DNA of 64,000 nucleotides from Bolinopsis microptera (lineage: Eukaryota; Ctenophora; Tentaculata; Lobata; Bolinopsidae), in the NCBI RefSeq assembly GCF_026151205.1, contig NC_087077.1:9539983-9603982 (forward strand). Direction: 5' to 3'. Shown piece after piece: positions 42,901 through 53,760 of this stretch (the stretch's first letter is position 1; each line of letters starts with the position of its first letter). The position numbers and the translations under genes were made by a program. The notes beneath the pieces were generated by a model. That model saw nothing but the letters and a program-made list of their open reading frames with translations. It searched no databases and was not told where the DNA came from.

Positions 42901-45900
42901 GCACATTCTTCAAGTATTCCGAGAACAGTGTCACCAACGCTACCATCCTGTCAAGTAAACATGATAATTAAACATGTATACTCAAACATGATAATTTAAA
43001 TTACTGCCAAATCCTTCAATATGCAAAGTTTGGAGGGGCATGAAGAAAAATCGTATGGTAAAAAATCTCTCACGCTCCTTTAATAAGTTAATATGTGCCT
43101 AAATTTTTGCAAAATTCGCTTTCACTCTATAAAAATTAACACTCATATCTACCACATAATTAGCCAGAAAATCAACAAATTTGCCAACTAGTATATACTC
43201 ACAGTAGAGCAATCCCCCAGTTTTGACTGGCTGAACCAGCAGCTACACCCGCCAGACACAGGCCAATAAGTGATATCAGCACTGTTATCGTTATCGGACC
43301 TATAATCTTGAGCAGGAACCCAACCAGACCGAACCCTCCGAGAATCATCTGAAAAATATTTTGTTGGAGTTTCTGAATCTTACAGAGGCACCATTTAGGT
43401 GGGGCAAAACATTGGAAATTATCCGATGCCACGTCATCTAATTTTTGCATCTAGTTGTTGATGAAATATCTGGAAAATGTGGACTTCTCGTACAACATTA
43501 AGGGTCTGTTGACCTTGTTGGAAAATTCAAAAACTCTGAATAAGCTGACGAGTATACAGTATCATTGATCAACCAAGTTCCTGACATAGCATGCAAGACA
43601 CTTAAAACCATTATTAATCTAGCAACTGGCAAGAATTCCGTCGGAACAACTTGCACCCCAAGGTCAATATACTAAGAGTGATATTTCACTGGTTTTTATA
43701 CCGAATTATTATTGCAAGTAAAATTTTGTCAGCCATAGTCTCGGTCCCGGTCTTAATCCCTGAATCCCGGTCCCGGCATTTTTTTCCAGTCCCGGTCCCG
43801 GCCAAAAAAATCAGTCCCGGTCGAGTCCTGATGCTGAATCAGTATACAGGTTATAAAGGTGATTGTGGTAATTGTGGCAATAGTGGTAAGATGGTGGTAG
43901 TAGTGGTAGTAGTGGTAGTAGTGGTAGTAGTGGTAGTAGTGGTAGTAGTGGTAGTAGTGGTAGTAGTGGTAGTAGTGGTAGTAGTGGTAGTAGTGGTAGT
44001 AGTGGTAGTAGTGGTAGTAGTGGTAGTAGTGGTAGTAGTGGTAGTAGTGGTAGTAGTGGTAGTAGTGGTAGTAGTGGTAGTAGTGGTAGTAGTGGTAGTA
44101 GTGGTAGTAGTGGTAGTAGTGGTAGTAGTGGTAGTAGTGGTAGTAGTGGTAGTAGTGGTAGTAGTGGTAGTAGTGGTAGTAGTGGTAGTAGTGGTAGTAG
44201 TGGTAGTAGTGGTAGTAGTGGTAGTAGTGGTAGTACCTGAAGAACACTAGCTGCCATCAAGTTGCCCTGTAGTTCAGCCATTCTCTTGTGCCAATTAGGG
44301 TCCCAATCTTGTGTTACATTATCTGAGAAATAGCGCAGTGTTAAGTGTTAAGGGGGGGGGGGGGGGGGAGCCATGGGTATTTTTTTGTGAAACTTGATTT
44401 CGAGATAGCAGTTGACCAACAAACTAGGACCAGTGACCGAACTTTTGAGGGGGTCCCGGACCCCAACCGCCAAACGGTGCCCGCGAGGCAGCCACGCCCA
44501 TATTGGGTCCAAAGTAGGCCCAATTTAGCCAAATACCCTGAACACGCCCAAAACCCAGGTTTATGGTGCTCTTGGTTAATCATGCTCTTGGTTAATCAGC
44601 GCAGTTGGTTAATCATCGGCTTTGTAATCGTGAGGTTGCGAGTTCGAATCCCACTGCCTGCCTAGTCGTGGGGTGAGCGTCGTTGACGCTCTGCTAAGGA
44701 TCCCGAGTGGTCTATGTAGCCCCACGGTCCACTCAGCCGAATGCTCGAGAAATCGGGTGTGAGGGTTAAATGAGGAGCTGTGCTTGATCAACACAGCGAA
44801 GCCTCGGGCGAAGAAAGTGTGGCATAGTGCCTTAACCGTCGCTGGCCTTAGGAACGATCCTTCGGCTTCTTGTAAAGCTCTTCCTTGAAAGTGCCGGTTT
44901 ACATTGTAATGCAGGTAATGCCGAAGTAAAATAACAAAGGTGGTCGACTCATTCGATGGCCTTGTTGCGTCGCAACGAATCCTCATAAGATAAGATAAGA
45001 TAAGATACTTGTATCTAGTGGTCTCTTGAACTCGTATATGAAATTTCATCAAGATTGGACAAAGAACGACTGAGTTATGAGCCAAAAACCATATGCCCAT
45101 ATTTGGGCATACGCACCAAATTTGGTAGATTTCGTCCCATTTATTAATCAAATATCAATATTTTTGAATGAGACTTACTTTATATGAAAGTTAAGCCTAA
45201 ACTACATATTCTCTGTAAGTTATAGCTTTATATCTGTTTAAATGACAATAACTACAATAAAGAATATCACAAAATATTAACTTACTGCCATTCTCATCCT
45301 GAACAAAATACTCCTTCTGACAGGGGCTCTTGGACATTATTCCAGCAGCAACCGCGAAGAAAACGTAGGATCCACTTTGAATGATTGGTAGTCTGGTTCC
45401 AAAGAATATCTGCGGGTATAACCGTGTTACAAAAAACATGTGTTCATCGTCTTTAGGCTTTTATATTCAGTTCAAGATTGGTTATAAATAGAAGCTTCTA
45501 AAGTTCCATTCAGAGCTACTGAACTCAGCTTAAGCCTCAACTTAGAGCTTAAAATTGCAGATAGGTTATAACAAGGCTAGGTCTAGTTTACATCCGTGTA
45601 TTAATCTATAGAATGAAATGAAATGCGGTATTTATATCCCGCTCATATGACTAACCAAACATACAAGGAAGGTGGTTAACCATGTCAGAGCGGCTGGCTG
45701 TGAGTGATAAAGCAAAACAGATATGTGAACATAAGTGCAAAAAGGCAAAAACAAAATGAAGAACAGTACAACAACATGAGAAATGCCGCACAACAGTACA
45801 GTGTATGTAACCTACCTGAAGCAGTGTAGCAAGTCCACACATTACGAACATAGTGTTGAGGAGTTGACCTTTAGCTTCTACGTTAGCTGGCAGAAAACAT

Positions 45901-47964
45901 AGTCAGTACTGGACAAACAGGGGTGGATATCGAACAGGAAAATTTAAATAAAAAAGTAAATAATTTTAGCTGGAATCGGATCAAAATAATTACAATACGC
46001 CTAACAAATTGCATGGAGAACCTATAGAGCAAAGAGTTTCACTTCCCAAACCAGTGACACTGAGCTGAGCTGATATATCGCTCCAGCAGCACCTTATCAC
46101 ATAGTACAGTGAATCCCCCGTTTTACAGCGCCCAGATTTAACGCAAACCCTGATTTACTGCGGTCATTTCCTTTCCCAAACTGCAAATATTTATCGATTG
46201 ATGAGACTTACTCGCGATACATAAGCTTGGAGACAGAATCACAGGAATAGCAAAGGTAGGTCCGAACATGATGAGGTATTGCTGGAATCCAAGCAGGAAT
46301 GCCATCGCAACTCCAGGAGACTTGTCCACTGGAAATTTCAGCTGGGGATAAGTTTCAGCTACTAATGTGATACAACCTTTAGAAAATGCATTTTATTTGT
46401 TTCGAGATTCAGGATTTATACGTTTAATCGATATAAAAGGCGTCCTTTTAACAAATTAATGATTTTAACGAATGATCAGTAGAGACTAGAGAACAATTTC
46501 TATAAAATCAATATCACCACATTACAAACCTGTTTTCTGATGGCAATGTACTCGTCTGCAGGGTTGACTTCTCCTGATCCCGCGTCTCCATTAACTCCCA
46601 TATGTGTTTCGTGCACTGGTTTATACTCCTGAAAACAGACAAAACTAGAGATAAAATACAGATAGAATACAGAATATAAAGTACAGATAAACTACGGGCT
46701 AAATAGAGAACCATGGGATTTAGTTTTACAGCCCGAGGATTAGTAGTTTGAGTGATTGAGGACTATACTGGAGCAGAAATGAACGAACACTATTTAACAC
46801 GTTAGTCTATATGCTGCATGACTGTAGGATTCGCAAATCACAAAAATTCATATCCAAAGCAGTAGTTTCGAACTTAAAGTAAAGTTTTGTATCGCAAACT
46901 TCTCGTTGAGAATCATTATCAAGTGAAACACCGTGTGAGTGTACCTGGTAAATCCGCTAAACTTACTCGTGCGTGACATGCCCGAATAACTGGATTACCT
47001 TAAGAACGACAAATACAGTCTACCATAAGTTTAGTCAAACTTTTGACTAAAATTGTTGTAAACCAAATTTCATGAGACTAAATTTTTCGGCGACTAATTT
47101 TAAAGCAGACCAAAATTTCAGTAGAGCAAATATGACATGAATATTATTAAGCTAACATTTTTATAATTAATATATGACATCACCGTTCCTACTGCACAAA
47201 ACCGTACCAAATTCCTATTGCATTTAAAGGGTTAGAGCTCCTCTTGGACATTACATTTTTAATCGATCCATCCCAATGCATGCTCTGTTGAAACGGCTGA
47301 AGGATCATATCGACATAAACTACGTCGTTCCGACAAAAATGGTAAAGTTGAAAAAGGGTGAAAAAGAAACTGAACAGTGTACTAAAGAACTTAGTGATAC
47401 AGAGTCACAAACTCTGGATCTGATGTTATTGAAATTCCTGAGTAATGCATTGCAGCTTAATCTGTAATGCTCAGACGGGGTAGACTAAATTTGTCGTTCT
47501 TAAGGTAAAATGGAATAGAAAATGGTCTCGAAAAGTCGAAAAATGTGACTAAAATTGTTGCAGACTAAAAATTTGCGAAATATGTGACTGAAATTATGGT
47601 AACTAACATTTTGGTAATCAAATTTATTGTGAACCAAATTTATTGTGAACCAAATTTATTGTGAACCAAATTTATTGTGAACCAAATTTATTAGCCCTAA
47701 GGTATTAATTGTAGCATATTATGGGAGCACACCGGTGTTTCTGAAACAACTCTAATATCATCTTGCAAACGACACTTCATAAGTGTTGATAAAGAGAAGG
47801 AGCCGGGGGATACCCCCCCACAAAATCTCAAAAATAACTGTTTAGATCTCTTAACAATCTCAACAATATACCAAACCCACCTTCTCTGGTTTGTCATCAT
47901 CTAACGGAGGAGCAACAGGGTTAACCATAACCTCTGCCTTATCAGTGTTGTAGGAGTAGGACAT
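30994..47964 (-). CDS. SLC23-family nucleobase/ascorbate transporter, 16 exons, 609 aa
   Basis: Multi-pass plasma-membrane transporter of the nucleobase-ascorbate (SLC23) family. Exons, in transcription order: 47881-47964, 46530-46628, 46212-46341, 45816-45886, 45286-45409, 44237-44322, 43203-43348, 42863-42947, 34000-34047, 33676-33817, 33300-33432, 32469-32589, 32007-32171, 31557-31667, 31276-31405, 30994-31148. All introns are GT-AG, all phases agree, and the sum is 1830 nt with a TAA stop. Recognisable segments include [54 protein letters not shown] and [16 protein letters not shown]. The family signature is [10 protein letters not shown], followed by [25 protein letters not shown] and [14 protein letters not shown]. 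Length is normal for the family. Substrate (ascorbate, uric acid or nucleobase) is not determinable by eye. Intron 8 (34048-42862) is exceptionally large and repeat-filled. Confidence 0.92.
34395..34690 (-). pseudogene. FLYWCH zinc-finger remnant in SLC23 intron 8
   Basis: A single minus-strand frame reads [20 protein letters not shown], then [20 protein letters not shown] and CSKNIST, a stop, CQFHLAF, TKPHNH and another stop. The order G...L..GGY.Y..... WRC ... C ... H.H matches the FLYWCH zinc-finger pattern. In invertebrates such fingers occur on MULE-type transposases as well as host proteins. Two in-frame stops make this a relic. No transposase catalytic region was recognised nearby. Confidence 0.5.
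35194..35278. mobile_element. 85-bp Tc1/mariner-like micro-element
   Basis: The ends are CAGGGGGGCCGAAA and, on the complement, CAGGAGGGGGCCAAAA, flanked by TA on both sides (35192-35193 and 35279-35280). It sits exactly at the 5' edge of the Penelope-like reading frame, so the first ATG of that frame overlaps the duplicated TA. Confidence 0.55.
35280..36821 (+). pseudogene. Penelope-like element reverse transcriptase/GIY-YIG, 5'-truncated
   Basis: A single open frame of over 510 residues (open from 35265; first ATG at 35280). RT motifs are [14 protein letters not shown] (motif A Asp), [16 protein letters not shown] (motif B), [13 protein letters not shown] (motif C, IDD) and [12 protein letters not shown] Cys cluster, [13 protein letters not shown], precedes a GIY-YIG-like region, [12 protein letters not shown] then [20 protein letters not shown]. 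Penelope-like elements have this RT plus C-terminal GIY-YIG layout. The N-terminal domain and earliest RT motifs are absent, cut off at the 85-bp element, so a complete polymerase is unlikely although the remaining frame is intact. It lies in the opposite orientation to SLC23, inside its intron 8. Confidence 0.85.
37337..38459. mobile_element. 1.12-kb inverted-repeat DNA transposon, GTAC target duplication
   Basis: The ends CTTACTCGGGATTATTA and its complement are flanked by GTAC (37333-37336 and 38460-38463). Inside each end, a segment of about 80 bp (GTGGTGGGTTT ... TTTCGCCATATTTTTCCCGA ... CCGGTCGTTAATAAACCC) is repeated in direct orientation. A 77-residue open frame at 37558-37791 with an acidic tail ([13 protein letters not shown]) is too short to call. 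Non-autonomous; superfamily not assigned. Confidence 0.8.
38464..40275. other. intronic non-coding sequence
   Basis: Part of SLC23 intron 8 without a supportable exon. A block at 40090-40175 recurs inverted at 45660-45760 (GTTAACCATGTCAGAGCGG), marking a decayed dispersed repeat. Confidence 0.5.
40276..41547 (+). CDS. secreted lectin-like (F5/8-type / fucolectin-like) protein, exons 1-4, partial
   Basis: Four plus-strand exons lie within intron 8 of the minus-strand SLC23 gene: 40276-40327, 40670-40865, 41133-41362, and 41458 to about 41540 or 41547. GT-AG junctions and phases agree for the first three joins. Exon 1 encodes a signal peptide ([18 protein letters not shown]). Exons 2-3 read [55 protein letters not shown] and [13 protein letters not shown]. 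This follows the pattern of a discoidin/fucolectin galactose-binding fold: variable DG-like loop, PWF..., edge Cys, final 'L.V.EL.IFG'. Exon 4 ([14 protein letters not shown]) may begin a sushi-like domain. The match is from pattern, so the exact family is uncertain, and the 3' end is unresolved. Confidence 0.6.
41758..41814 (+). CDS. possible further exon of the lectin-like gene
   Basis: After an acceptor (CCCTTATAG) one frame reads [19 protein letters not shown] before running into the 14-bp minisatellite. It joins in phase only if exon 4 ends at 41547 (G|GTGGCC). The donor would have to lie in or near the array. Weak but plausible. Confidence 0.3.
41815..42247 (+). repeat. 14-bp minisatellite CACGTGATAGTGCC, about 31 copies
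   Basis: Unit CACGTGATAGTRCC with A/G and C/T variants. Each unit contains the palindromic E-box CACGTG, and each unit also holds a donor-like GTGATAGT on the plus strand. Long minus-strand frames through it are an effect of the repeat. Confidence 0.95.
42287..42404 (+). CDS. sushi/CCP-like exon
   Basis: Acceptor CACCCAG and donor GTAAAT bound a phase-0 reading: [33 protein letters not shown]. The spacing C..GY...G..A.C......P.C is that of the second half of a sushi (CCP) domain. It probably belongs to the lectin-like gene upstream; the link across the minisatellite is not established. Confidence 0.5.
43892..44236 (+). repeat. 9-bp minisatellite (GGTAGTAGT)n abutting an SLC23 splice donor
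   Basis: About 38 nearly perfect copies. On the minus strand the array is the first sequence of SLC23 intron 6: the exon ending LMAASVLQ (44237) is followed by GTACTACCACTACTACC. All open frames in the array are repeat artefacts. Confidence 0.95.
44390..45250 (+). repeat. dispersed repeat J, copy 1 (interrupted by a SINE)
   Basis: Shares its sequence with 52243-53760: GAGATAGCAGTTGACCAAC, CACGCCCATATT, AACCCAGGTTT, TCAAATATCAATATTT, ACTTTATATGAAAG. The SINE lies between the 'AACCCAGGTTTATGGTGCT' part and the 'ACTTGTATCTAGTGGTC' part. The repeat occupies SLC23 intron 5. Confidence 0.8.
44590..45006 (+). mobile_element. tRNA-derived SINE
   Basis: The head carries a pol III A-box-like TCAGCGCAGTTGG (about 44595) and a B-box GAGTTCGAATCC (44640-44651), with a tRNA-like anticodon arm around TTTGTAA. 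A body of about 320 bp follows with no coding, and the 3' tail is (ATAAG)4 at 44984-45006. This is the classical SINE layout; the parent tRNA looks Thr(TGT)-like but this is tentative. The flanking 16-bp doublet TGCTCTTGGTTAATCA precedes the head. Confidence 0.8.
47625..47692 (+). repeat. 16-bp tandem repeat
   Basis: About four copies of CAAATTTATTGTGAAC in SLC23 intron 1. Confidence 0.85.
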
Positions 47965-49318
47965 GGTCCTTATATAGGGTGTTAAACTGGGTGTATGTTA
48001 CCAGACAAACTGCAAACAATTGTACCAAGGACTAACAAATCAGTTAGAAAAATAACACGGATCACAAAGGATAACTTTAACATGACACTAAATTCTTATA
48101 CAAGCATATTTAATACATTAAGCATATTTAGCAAGCAAATTACTATATATCCCTCCTCATTCTAGTAAAAGCACGTGCTATAAAACCGTTATTTGTCAGA
48201 AGCAACATGTAAGTGCGGTAATATTTTGTAAATATAGTGCGATAATGGTGGAGCAATGGAGTTACCCATTACCTCCGGTTCATCAGTGTTATATGATACA
48301 ATTAATGGGACACGCCTCGCATACCAGTGGTTGTTGTTTAAGCAAGCAGGTTTGGAAGTTTGTAGTTACCGGTTTAGAATGCGTTGGTTGGTGTACATTA
48401 CAAATAACTAAACAACAACAAAAATTGAAATCCTCAATGTGGCACAGAGAAAGCATTTAGCAGAACAACAACTAACAAAGATTGTTTATAATTTCCGTAT
48501 GTGTACGTGGTAAAGTTGAATAAACATATATATAATATAGCTAGCGCGTATAAATAATATTAATGTTAACATTACTAACAGGACCGGAATTCTGATTCCT
48601 AGTCGGTCCCATTCTTTACTTAAGACGTAAACAGTCGTTATCTTAGTTGGATTGCGAGCCCTTCTACTACATTTCCTTTGTAAAAAGTATTAACGACGAG
48701 AAATTATAATACAATAATACCTTGGCTGTTGAGTGCTCCCGGAAAATATTATAAATTGTAGTTCCTAAAAGAATGAGACGTCATGAGTCATGACTAATTG
48801 ATTCCTCGCGTGACATCTTCTCGACCTACAGGGAAATATCTCATGCACTTTCATACAGAATCTCTGTTTATTTGCCAGAACATTTAAATTACTACTATTG
48901 GGTTATGCGTTGTTCTACCCAGTCAGATGAGTGCGATGTACAACTGTGCAATACGGCAATTTGAAAGAAACAAGTGCCGAATTTCAGTTCCGTTATTCAG
49001 AAGTTGTTGCACAATTATCACTGTTAGTAATTGTGCAATACATGAATACATCATAATGGAAATTAAAAAACTTAATGTAGAACCGGAACCGGATCATAAC
49101 CAGACGAAATTGTGGCCGTTTCCTTACAGTAATAGAATAATGTTATTAACTTTATTATAAATTAATATTGTTATATTTACTGCTCTTCTGATTTGCTTCG
49201 TTTAAAAACTGTGTTTTTTTTACAACAAATTTGCCGCACATAAAAAGTGTAATTATTTAGGCGGGAATCGCACAATTTGCAAACTATTACCACAGTTACA
49301 TGTTGTCTCTAAACATAA
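47965..49318. other. SLC23 upstream region and non-coding sequence
   Basis: This is the sequence 5' of the SLC23 start codon. No clear promoter element was recognised, and short open frames here have no recognisable features. Confidence 0.45.
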
Positions 49319-49652
49319 AGTCTGTTACTAGTCTGTTACTAGTCTGTTACTAGTCTGTTACTAGTCTGTTACTAGTCTGTTACTAGTCTGTTACTAGTCT
49401 GTTACTAGTCTGTTACTAGTCTGTTACTAGTCTGTTACTAGTCTGTTACTAGTCTGTTACTAGTCTGTTACTAGTCTGCTACTAGTCTGCTACTAGTCTG
49501 TTACTAGTCTGCTACTAGTCTGTTACTAGTCTGTTACTAGTCTGTTACTAGTCTGTTACTAGTCTGTTACTAGTCTGTTACTAGTCTGTTACTAGTCTGT
49601 TACTAGTCTGTTACTAGTCTGTTACTAGTCTGTTACTAGTCTGTTACTAGTC
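49319..49652 (+). repeat. 11-bp minisatellite TCTGTTACTAG, about 30 copies
   Basis: Highly uniform array containing the palindrome ACTAGT in every unit, with a few TTACT to CTACT variants near 49479-49515. Confidence 0.95.
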
Positions 49653-52240
49653 TTTAAGCTATAAGGGGTTAAGAACACAAAGAAACGATACCAAATAAAT
49701 TCTATCTACCATAATAAACTCAGTAAACATACGTTGGGTCTTATAACATATCCAAGTTTCATAACAATATGCCGATACGTGAAAAATTTAGGAGACGGAA
49801 TTTCTAGGAAGCCTTTTTGGGGCCTTATATCAAAGGTCTATTCAGCTTATCGTGAATTAAATCGAGTTTATTATGAAACAAACGAATAAATGGACACATG
49901 TAATTCACTGAGCATACAATATAATTTGTCGTAGCCTTATTTATCCATGAAATAACTTTGCTTCTGAAGATGATTTTATTCACAACATGTCGTGCAGATT
50001 ACTAAATTAAATTATACAACATGGTACAATCAGGAGGTAACAAGTAATAATATAAACAACTTCGTAAAATGTTCTAATACGTGCTTACTTCATAGCATGT
50101 ACCGCTTATTATGGTTACGAAACCAGCCAAGAATGCTTAAGAAACTTAAAAAACGACACAATACGGAATTTGTCTAAATACAACTTCTAACTTATGGGAC
50201 TTTGAGATTAAAGTTTGAACCTAGTGACACGATGGTAGTTAAGGTATTTTACGCAGTTTACGTCACGTTATCAAGCTTGTAAGATTAGATAGGCGTGGGT
50301 GATGCCACTCGAACATCCGTGTGAAGTTGACTGTGAAGTCGTGAAGACCTCTGAAATATCAAATCGACATAATTATGGCAACTGTTTTAATGAAAGTTGA
50401 GGGACAAAATTTGTAATTATGTTGACACTAAAAACTATATGGATAATGATTACTGCCATTAGAAAGCACACTATCTTCAGTAACGGTAGTTCCGACTAGA
50501 ACTATAATTTCAGAACGCAGCACCTGCCTTTAAACTAATAATTTCAAAGACAGGTGGCTGGAAGACACTTCATTCCTATATTAAGTTTTAAGACTGGTAT
50601 CTTATCAGTTTATTAACTTGCAGTGAACTGACCAGAACGGTGGTAACGGTTCTGCAAGATTATAAAGTAACATAAAGTAAGCGTATTTTAACAAATTTAC
50701 TTATCCTCGTTGGTTTTTGGTTGTTGTTATCTAATAATTATGTTTAACTTAAATTTAGTCAAGACAAGAAGTCCCCGTAATAACAATTTAACGAAGATAC
50801 AATCCTACGATAAGAGTAGCAAGATTTGTAGTCCTATATGTGGTACTATGGGGTAATATGTGATACACAAGGGCGGTGAATCAGAACAAATTGATAACGG
50901 ATTTGGATAAACAAGTTCTCTTCGTCAGACGAAAGGAAAAAAGATAGTCGGACGATTTTAGCAAATGTAATAATATATGCAAGAAAAATGTATGCGAAAT
51001 ATTTTCATAATGACAATATTTGCGTAATATTTCCTGCAATCTTTTGTGTCATTGGTATTTCAGACTCAATTTAGCGGGAAAGCCGTCAAAGATAGATGTT
51101 ATATCACGCACCAAAGATTAAAATTAAGGTTTACACCATTTATCTGGGAGACTGAATAAAAAACCAGGAAAACAGAATAAAAAGACCAGGAAGGTGGTGT
51201 AAAACACGAAATAACAAAAATAATCGAATCTATTGTACCGTTATTCTTAACCCGGAACCTTTGCTAAACTAACGATCAAACAACCATAGTCCATGGTATG
51301 ATGTTATACATTAAGAGCATTAAACTCAGAACATTAGTCTTAATCTCCAACTTAACTATCTGTTCAGATTAATTTGTGTTATTGAGTCTCGTCCCATGAG
51401 CCTTTCAAGACTCAATTGCGTCTAGACATTAGTTCTAGGCCCTAACCTTACTGTTTGTACCTAGGGGACGTTATATCATGTTAAGCGGTTACATTTTAAT
51501 TTCATCAGAGTTGCCAGCTTGATATTACCTTGATGCGATCATCTTATTTAGTTATTATTTGTATTTCAACCGATATTAAATTAATTAAATTTATTTCAAG
51601 GTCAGATTCTGTCCTGATGTCGGAAATTGGGTTATAGTCTCAGTATTGGCTAGTGTCACATATCAACTAGCTCCTACGAACATGGAACTCGAAGGATCCC
51701 TAGTGACCCCTAGTGACCCCTAGTGACCCCTGATAACCAACTTTTCGACTGTTTGTAATGATCAAATTTGCGTTCTGAAATGATTATGTACTTACTTCAT
51801 ACTTGAAAAGGTCTCCTCCTAGTTGTTGGAGTGGCCTGCACCAAACAGTAACTCCTTTTTCTGATGTATGAGACCTCCCCAGTTTACCCTGTTTGTTGCT
51901 TGATGCCCTGCTTGTATTGTGGTGGATCTTCCATTATGACGATGACCAATTAGGCTTAGTCTAACATTGAGAATATCAGGTTACAGGTAAAATGGCAAGA
52001 TCAAATCTAAACTTTCAAAAATTCCGGACTTTATGAACTAGGAACCAACCGCTCTGGGGTTTAGCCTGCCGGACGGGAAATTGCAGGATATAAATTTATT
52101 TTCTGGTCTACAGGATTTTCCAGGACGGAAATGGGTGTTTAGAAGGAGAAATTCTAGTACGCTGGATCTTGCCGAAAATTGTAATTAATTCCTTTTTAAC
52201 CTCTGCCATTTAAAAATGTGTTACTAATAAAAGCCAATAA
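49653..52240. other. non-coding sequence
   Basis: No supportable gene. A small CCCCTAGTGA tandem (3 copies) lies at about 51697-51729. Confidence 0.5.
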
Positions 52241-52476
52241 TTTGATTTTGAGATAGCAGTTGACCAACAAACTAGGACCGAACTTGGTGCCCACCGGTGC
52301 CAGCGGGGCAGCAGGCAGTCACGCCCATATTTAGTCCTAATTTAAAGGGGATTTGGCCAAATCCCCTGAACATGTCAAAAACCCAGGTTTTAGGTGTTCT
52401 ACTTGTAGCTAGTGGTCTTCTGAACTCGTATATGAATTTTCATCCAGATTGGACAAAAAATGAGTTATGAGCCAAA

Positions 52477-53583
52477 GGGTGGGCGACAATTGACCACCCG
52501 ACAATTAACCCCCCGACAATTGACCCCCCGACAATTGACCCCCCGACAATTGACCCCCCGACAATTGACCCCCCGACAATTAACCCCCCGACAATTGACC
52601 CCCGACAATTGACCCCCCGACAATTGACCTCCCGACAATTGACCCCCCGAAAATATAATTTAATACAATTAACCCTGACCCTGACCCTGACCCTGACCCT
52701 GACCCTGACCCTGACCCTGACCCTGACCCTGACCCTGACCCTGACCCTGACCCTGACCCTGACCCTGACCCTGACCCTGACCCTGACCCTGACCCTGACC
52801 CTGACCCTGACCCTGACCCTGACCCTGACCCTGACCCTGACCCTGACCCTGACCCTGACCCTGACCCTGACCCTGACCCTGACCCTGACCCTGACCCTGA
52901 CCCTGACCCTGACCCTGACCCTGACCCTGACCCTGACCCTGACCCTGACCCTGACCCTGACCCTGACCCTGACCCTGACCCTGACCCTGACCCTGACCCT
53001 GACCCTGACCCTGACCCTGACCCTGACCCTGACCCTGACCCTGACCCTGACCCTGACCCTGACCCTGACCCTGACCCTGACCCTGACCCTGACCCTGACC
53101 CTGACCCTGACCCTGACCCTGACCCTGACCCTGACCCTGACCCTGACCCTGACCCTGACCCTGACCCTGACCCTGACCCTGACCCTGACCCTGACCCTGA
53201 CCCTGACCCTGACCCTGACCCTGACCCTGACCCTGACCCTGACCCTGACCCTGACCCTGACCCTGACCCTGACCCTGACCCTGACCCTGACCCTGACCCT
53301 GACCCTGACCCTGACCCTGACCCTGACCCTGACCCTGACCCTGACCCTGACCCTGACCCAAGACCCTGACCCTGACCCTGACCCTGACCCTGACCCTGAC
53401 CCTGACCCTGACCCTGACCCTGACCCTGACCCTGACCCAGGACCCTGACCCAGGAACAGCTGTCCCTGACCCTAACCCCAACCCCAACCCCAACCCGAAC
53501 CCGAACCCAAACCCTAACCCTAACACTAACCCTAACCCTGATGTCGGGGGGTCAATTGTCGGGGGGTCAATTGTCGCGGTACC
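52477..53583. mobile_element. inverted-repeat element carrying a (CCCTGA)n satellite
   Basis: The exact 8-bp repeat GAGCCAAA flanks the insertion (52469-52476 and 53584-53591); repeat J copy 1 shows the uninterrupted site at 45078-45085. The ends share GCGACAATTGACC in inverted orientation. A subterminal 15-bp array, CGACAATTGACCCCC, has about ten copies on the left (52498-52650) and two inverted on the right (53545-53575). The centre is (CCCTGA)n. The 8-bp duplication would fit hAT, but the ends are not diagnostic. Confidence 0.8.
52673..53450 (+). repeat. (CCCTGA)n hexanucleotide array, about 130 copies, grading into telomeric repeats
   Basis: Almost perfect CCCTGA units with one interruption near 53358 (CCAAGACC). 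The distal end (53451-53540) becomes CCCTAACCCCAACCCC, CCCGAACCC and CCCTAACCCTAAC, i.e. variants of the animal telomere unit. The long frames (LTLTLT; QGQGQG) are artefacts. Confidence 0.95.
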
Positions 53584-53760
53584 GAGCCAAAAACCATATG
53601 CCCATATTTGGGCATGCGTACCAAATTTGATAGATTTTGGCCCATAAATTGGTCAAATATCAATATTTGTTGAACCAGACTAACTTTATATGAAAGGTAT
53701 GCCTAAATTACATATTCCCTATAAGTTACAGAATTATATCTGTTTAAATGTGGATACTAA

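Larger units (their letters stand above)
52243..53760 (+). repeat. dispersed repeat J, copy 2 (interrupted by a satellite-bearing element)
   Basis: Second copy of the repeat at 44390-45250, uninterrupted by the SINE but split at GAGCCAAA by the insertion 52477-53583. Confidence 0.8.

Noticed and set aside
43651-44281. Frames of poly-Val, YYH or LLP repeats
   Set aside because: Products of the (GGTAGTAGT)n array. Only the first 16 residues or so of the minus-strand frame ([15 protein letters not shown]) are real, being an SLC23 exon.
44590-44663. Stand-alone tRNA gene
   Set aside because: The A and B boxes are present, but the acceptor stem does not pair and a long body with an (ATAAG)n tail follows, so it is a SINE head.
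30994-47964. Two separate SLC23 genes, one at 31-34 kb and one at 43-48 kb
   Set aside because: The protein segments do not overlap; they follow one another in family order and the exon at 42863-42947 joins 34000-34047 in phase, so one gene with a large intron explains all the data.
49319-49652. Possible CRISPR-like array
   Set aside because: The units are only 11 bp, directly contiguous and without spacers; this is a eukaryotic minisatellite.
52609-53526. Long open frames made of LTLTLT or QGQGQG
   Set aside because: They are the translation of a hexanucleotide array, open in every frame lacking a stop, and not a gene.
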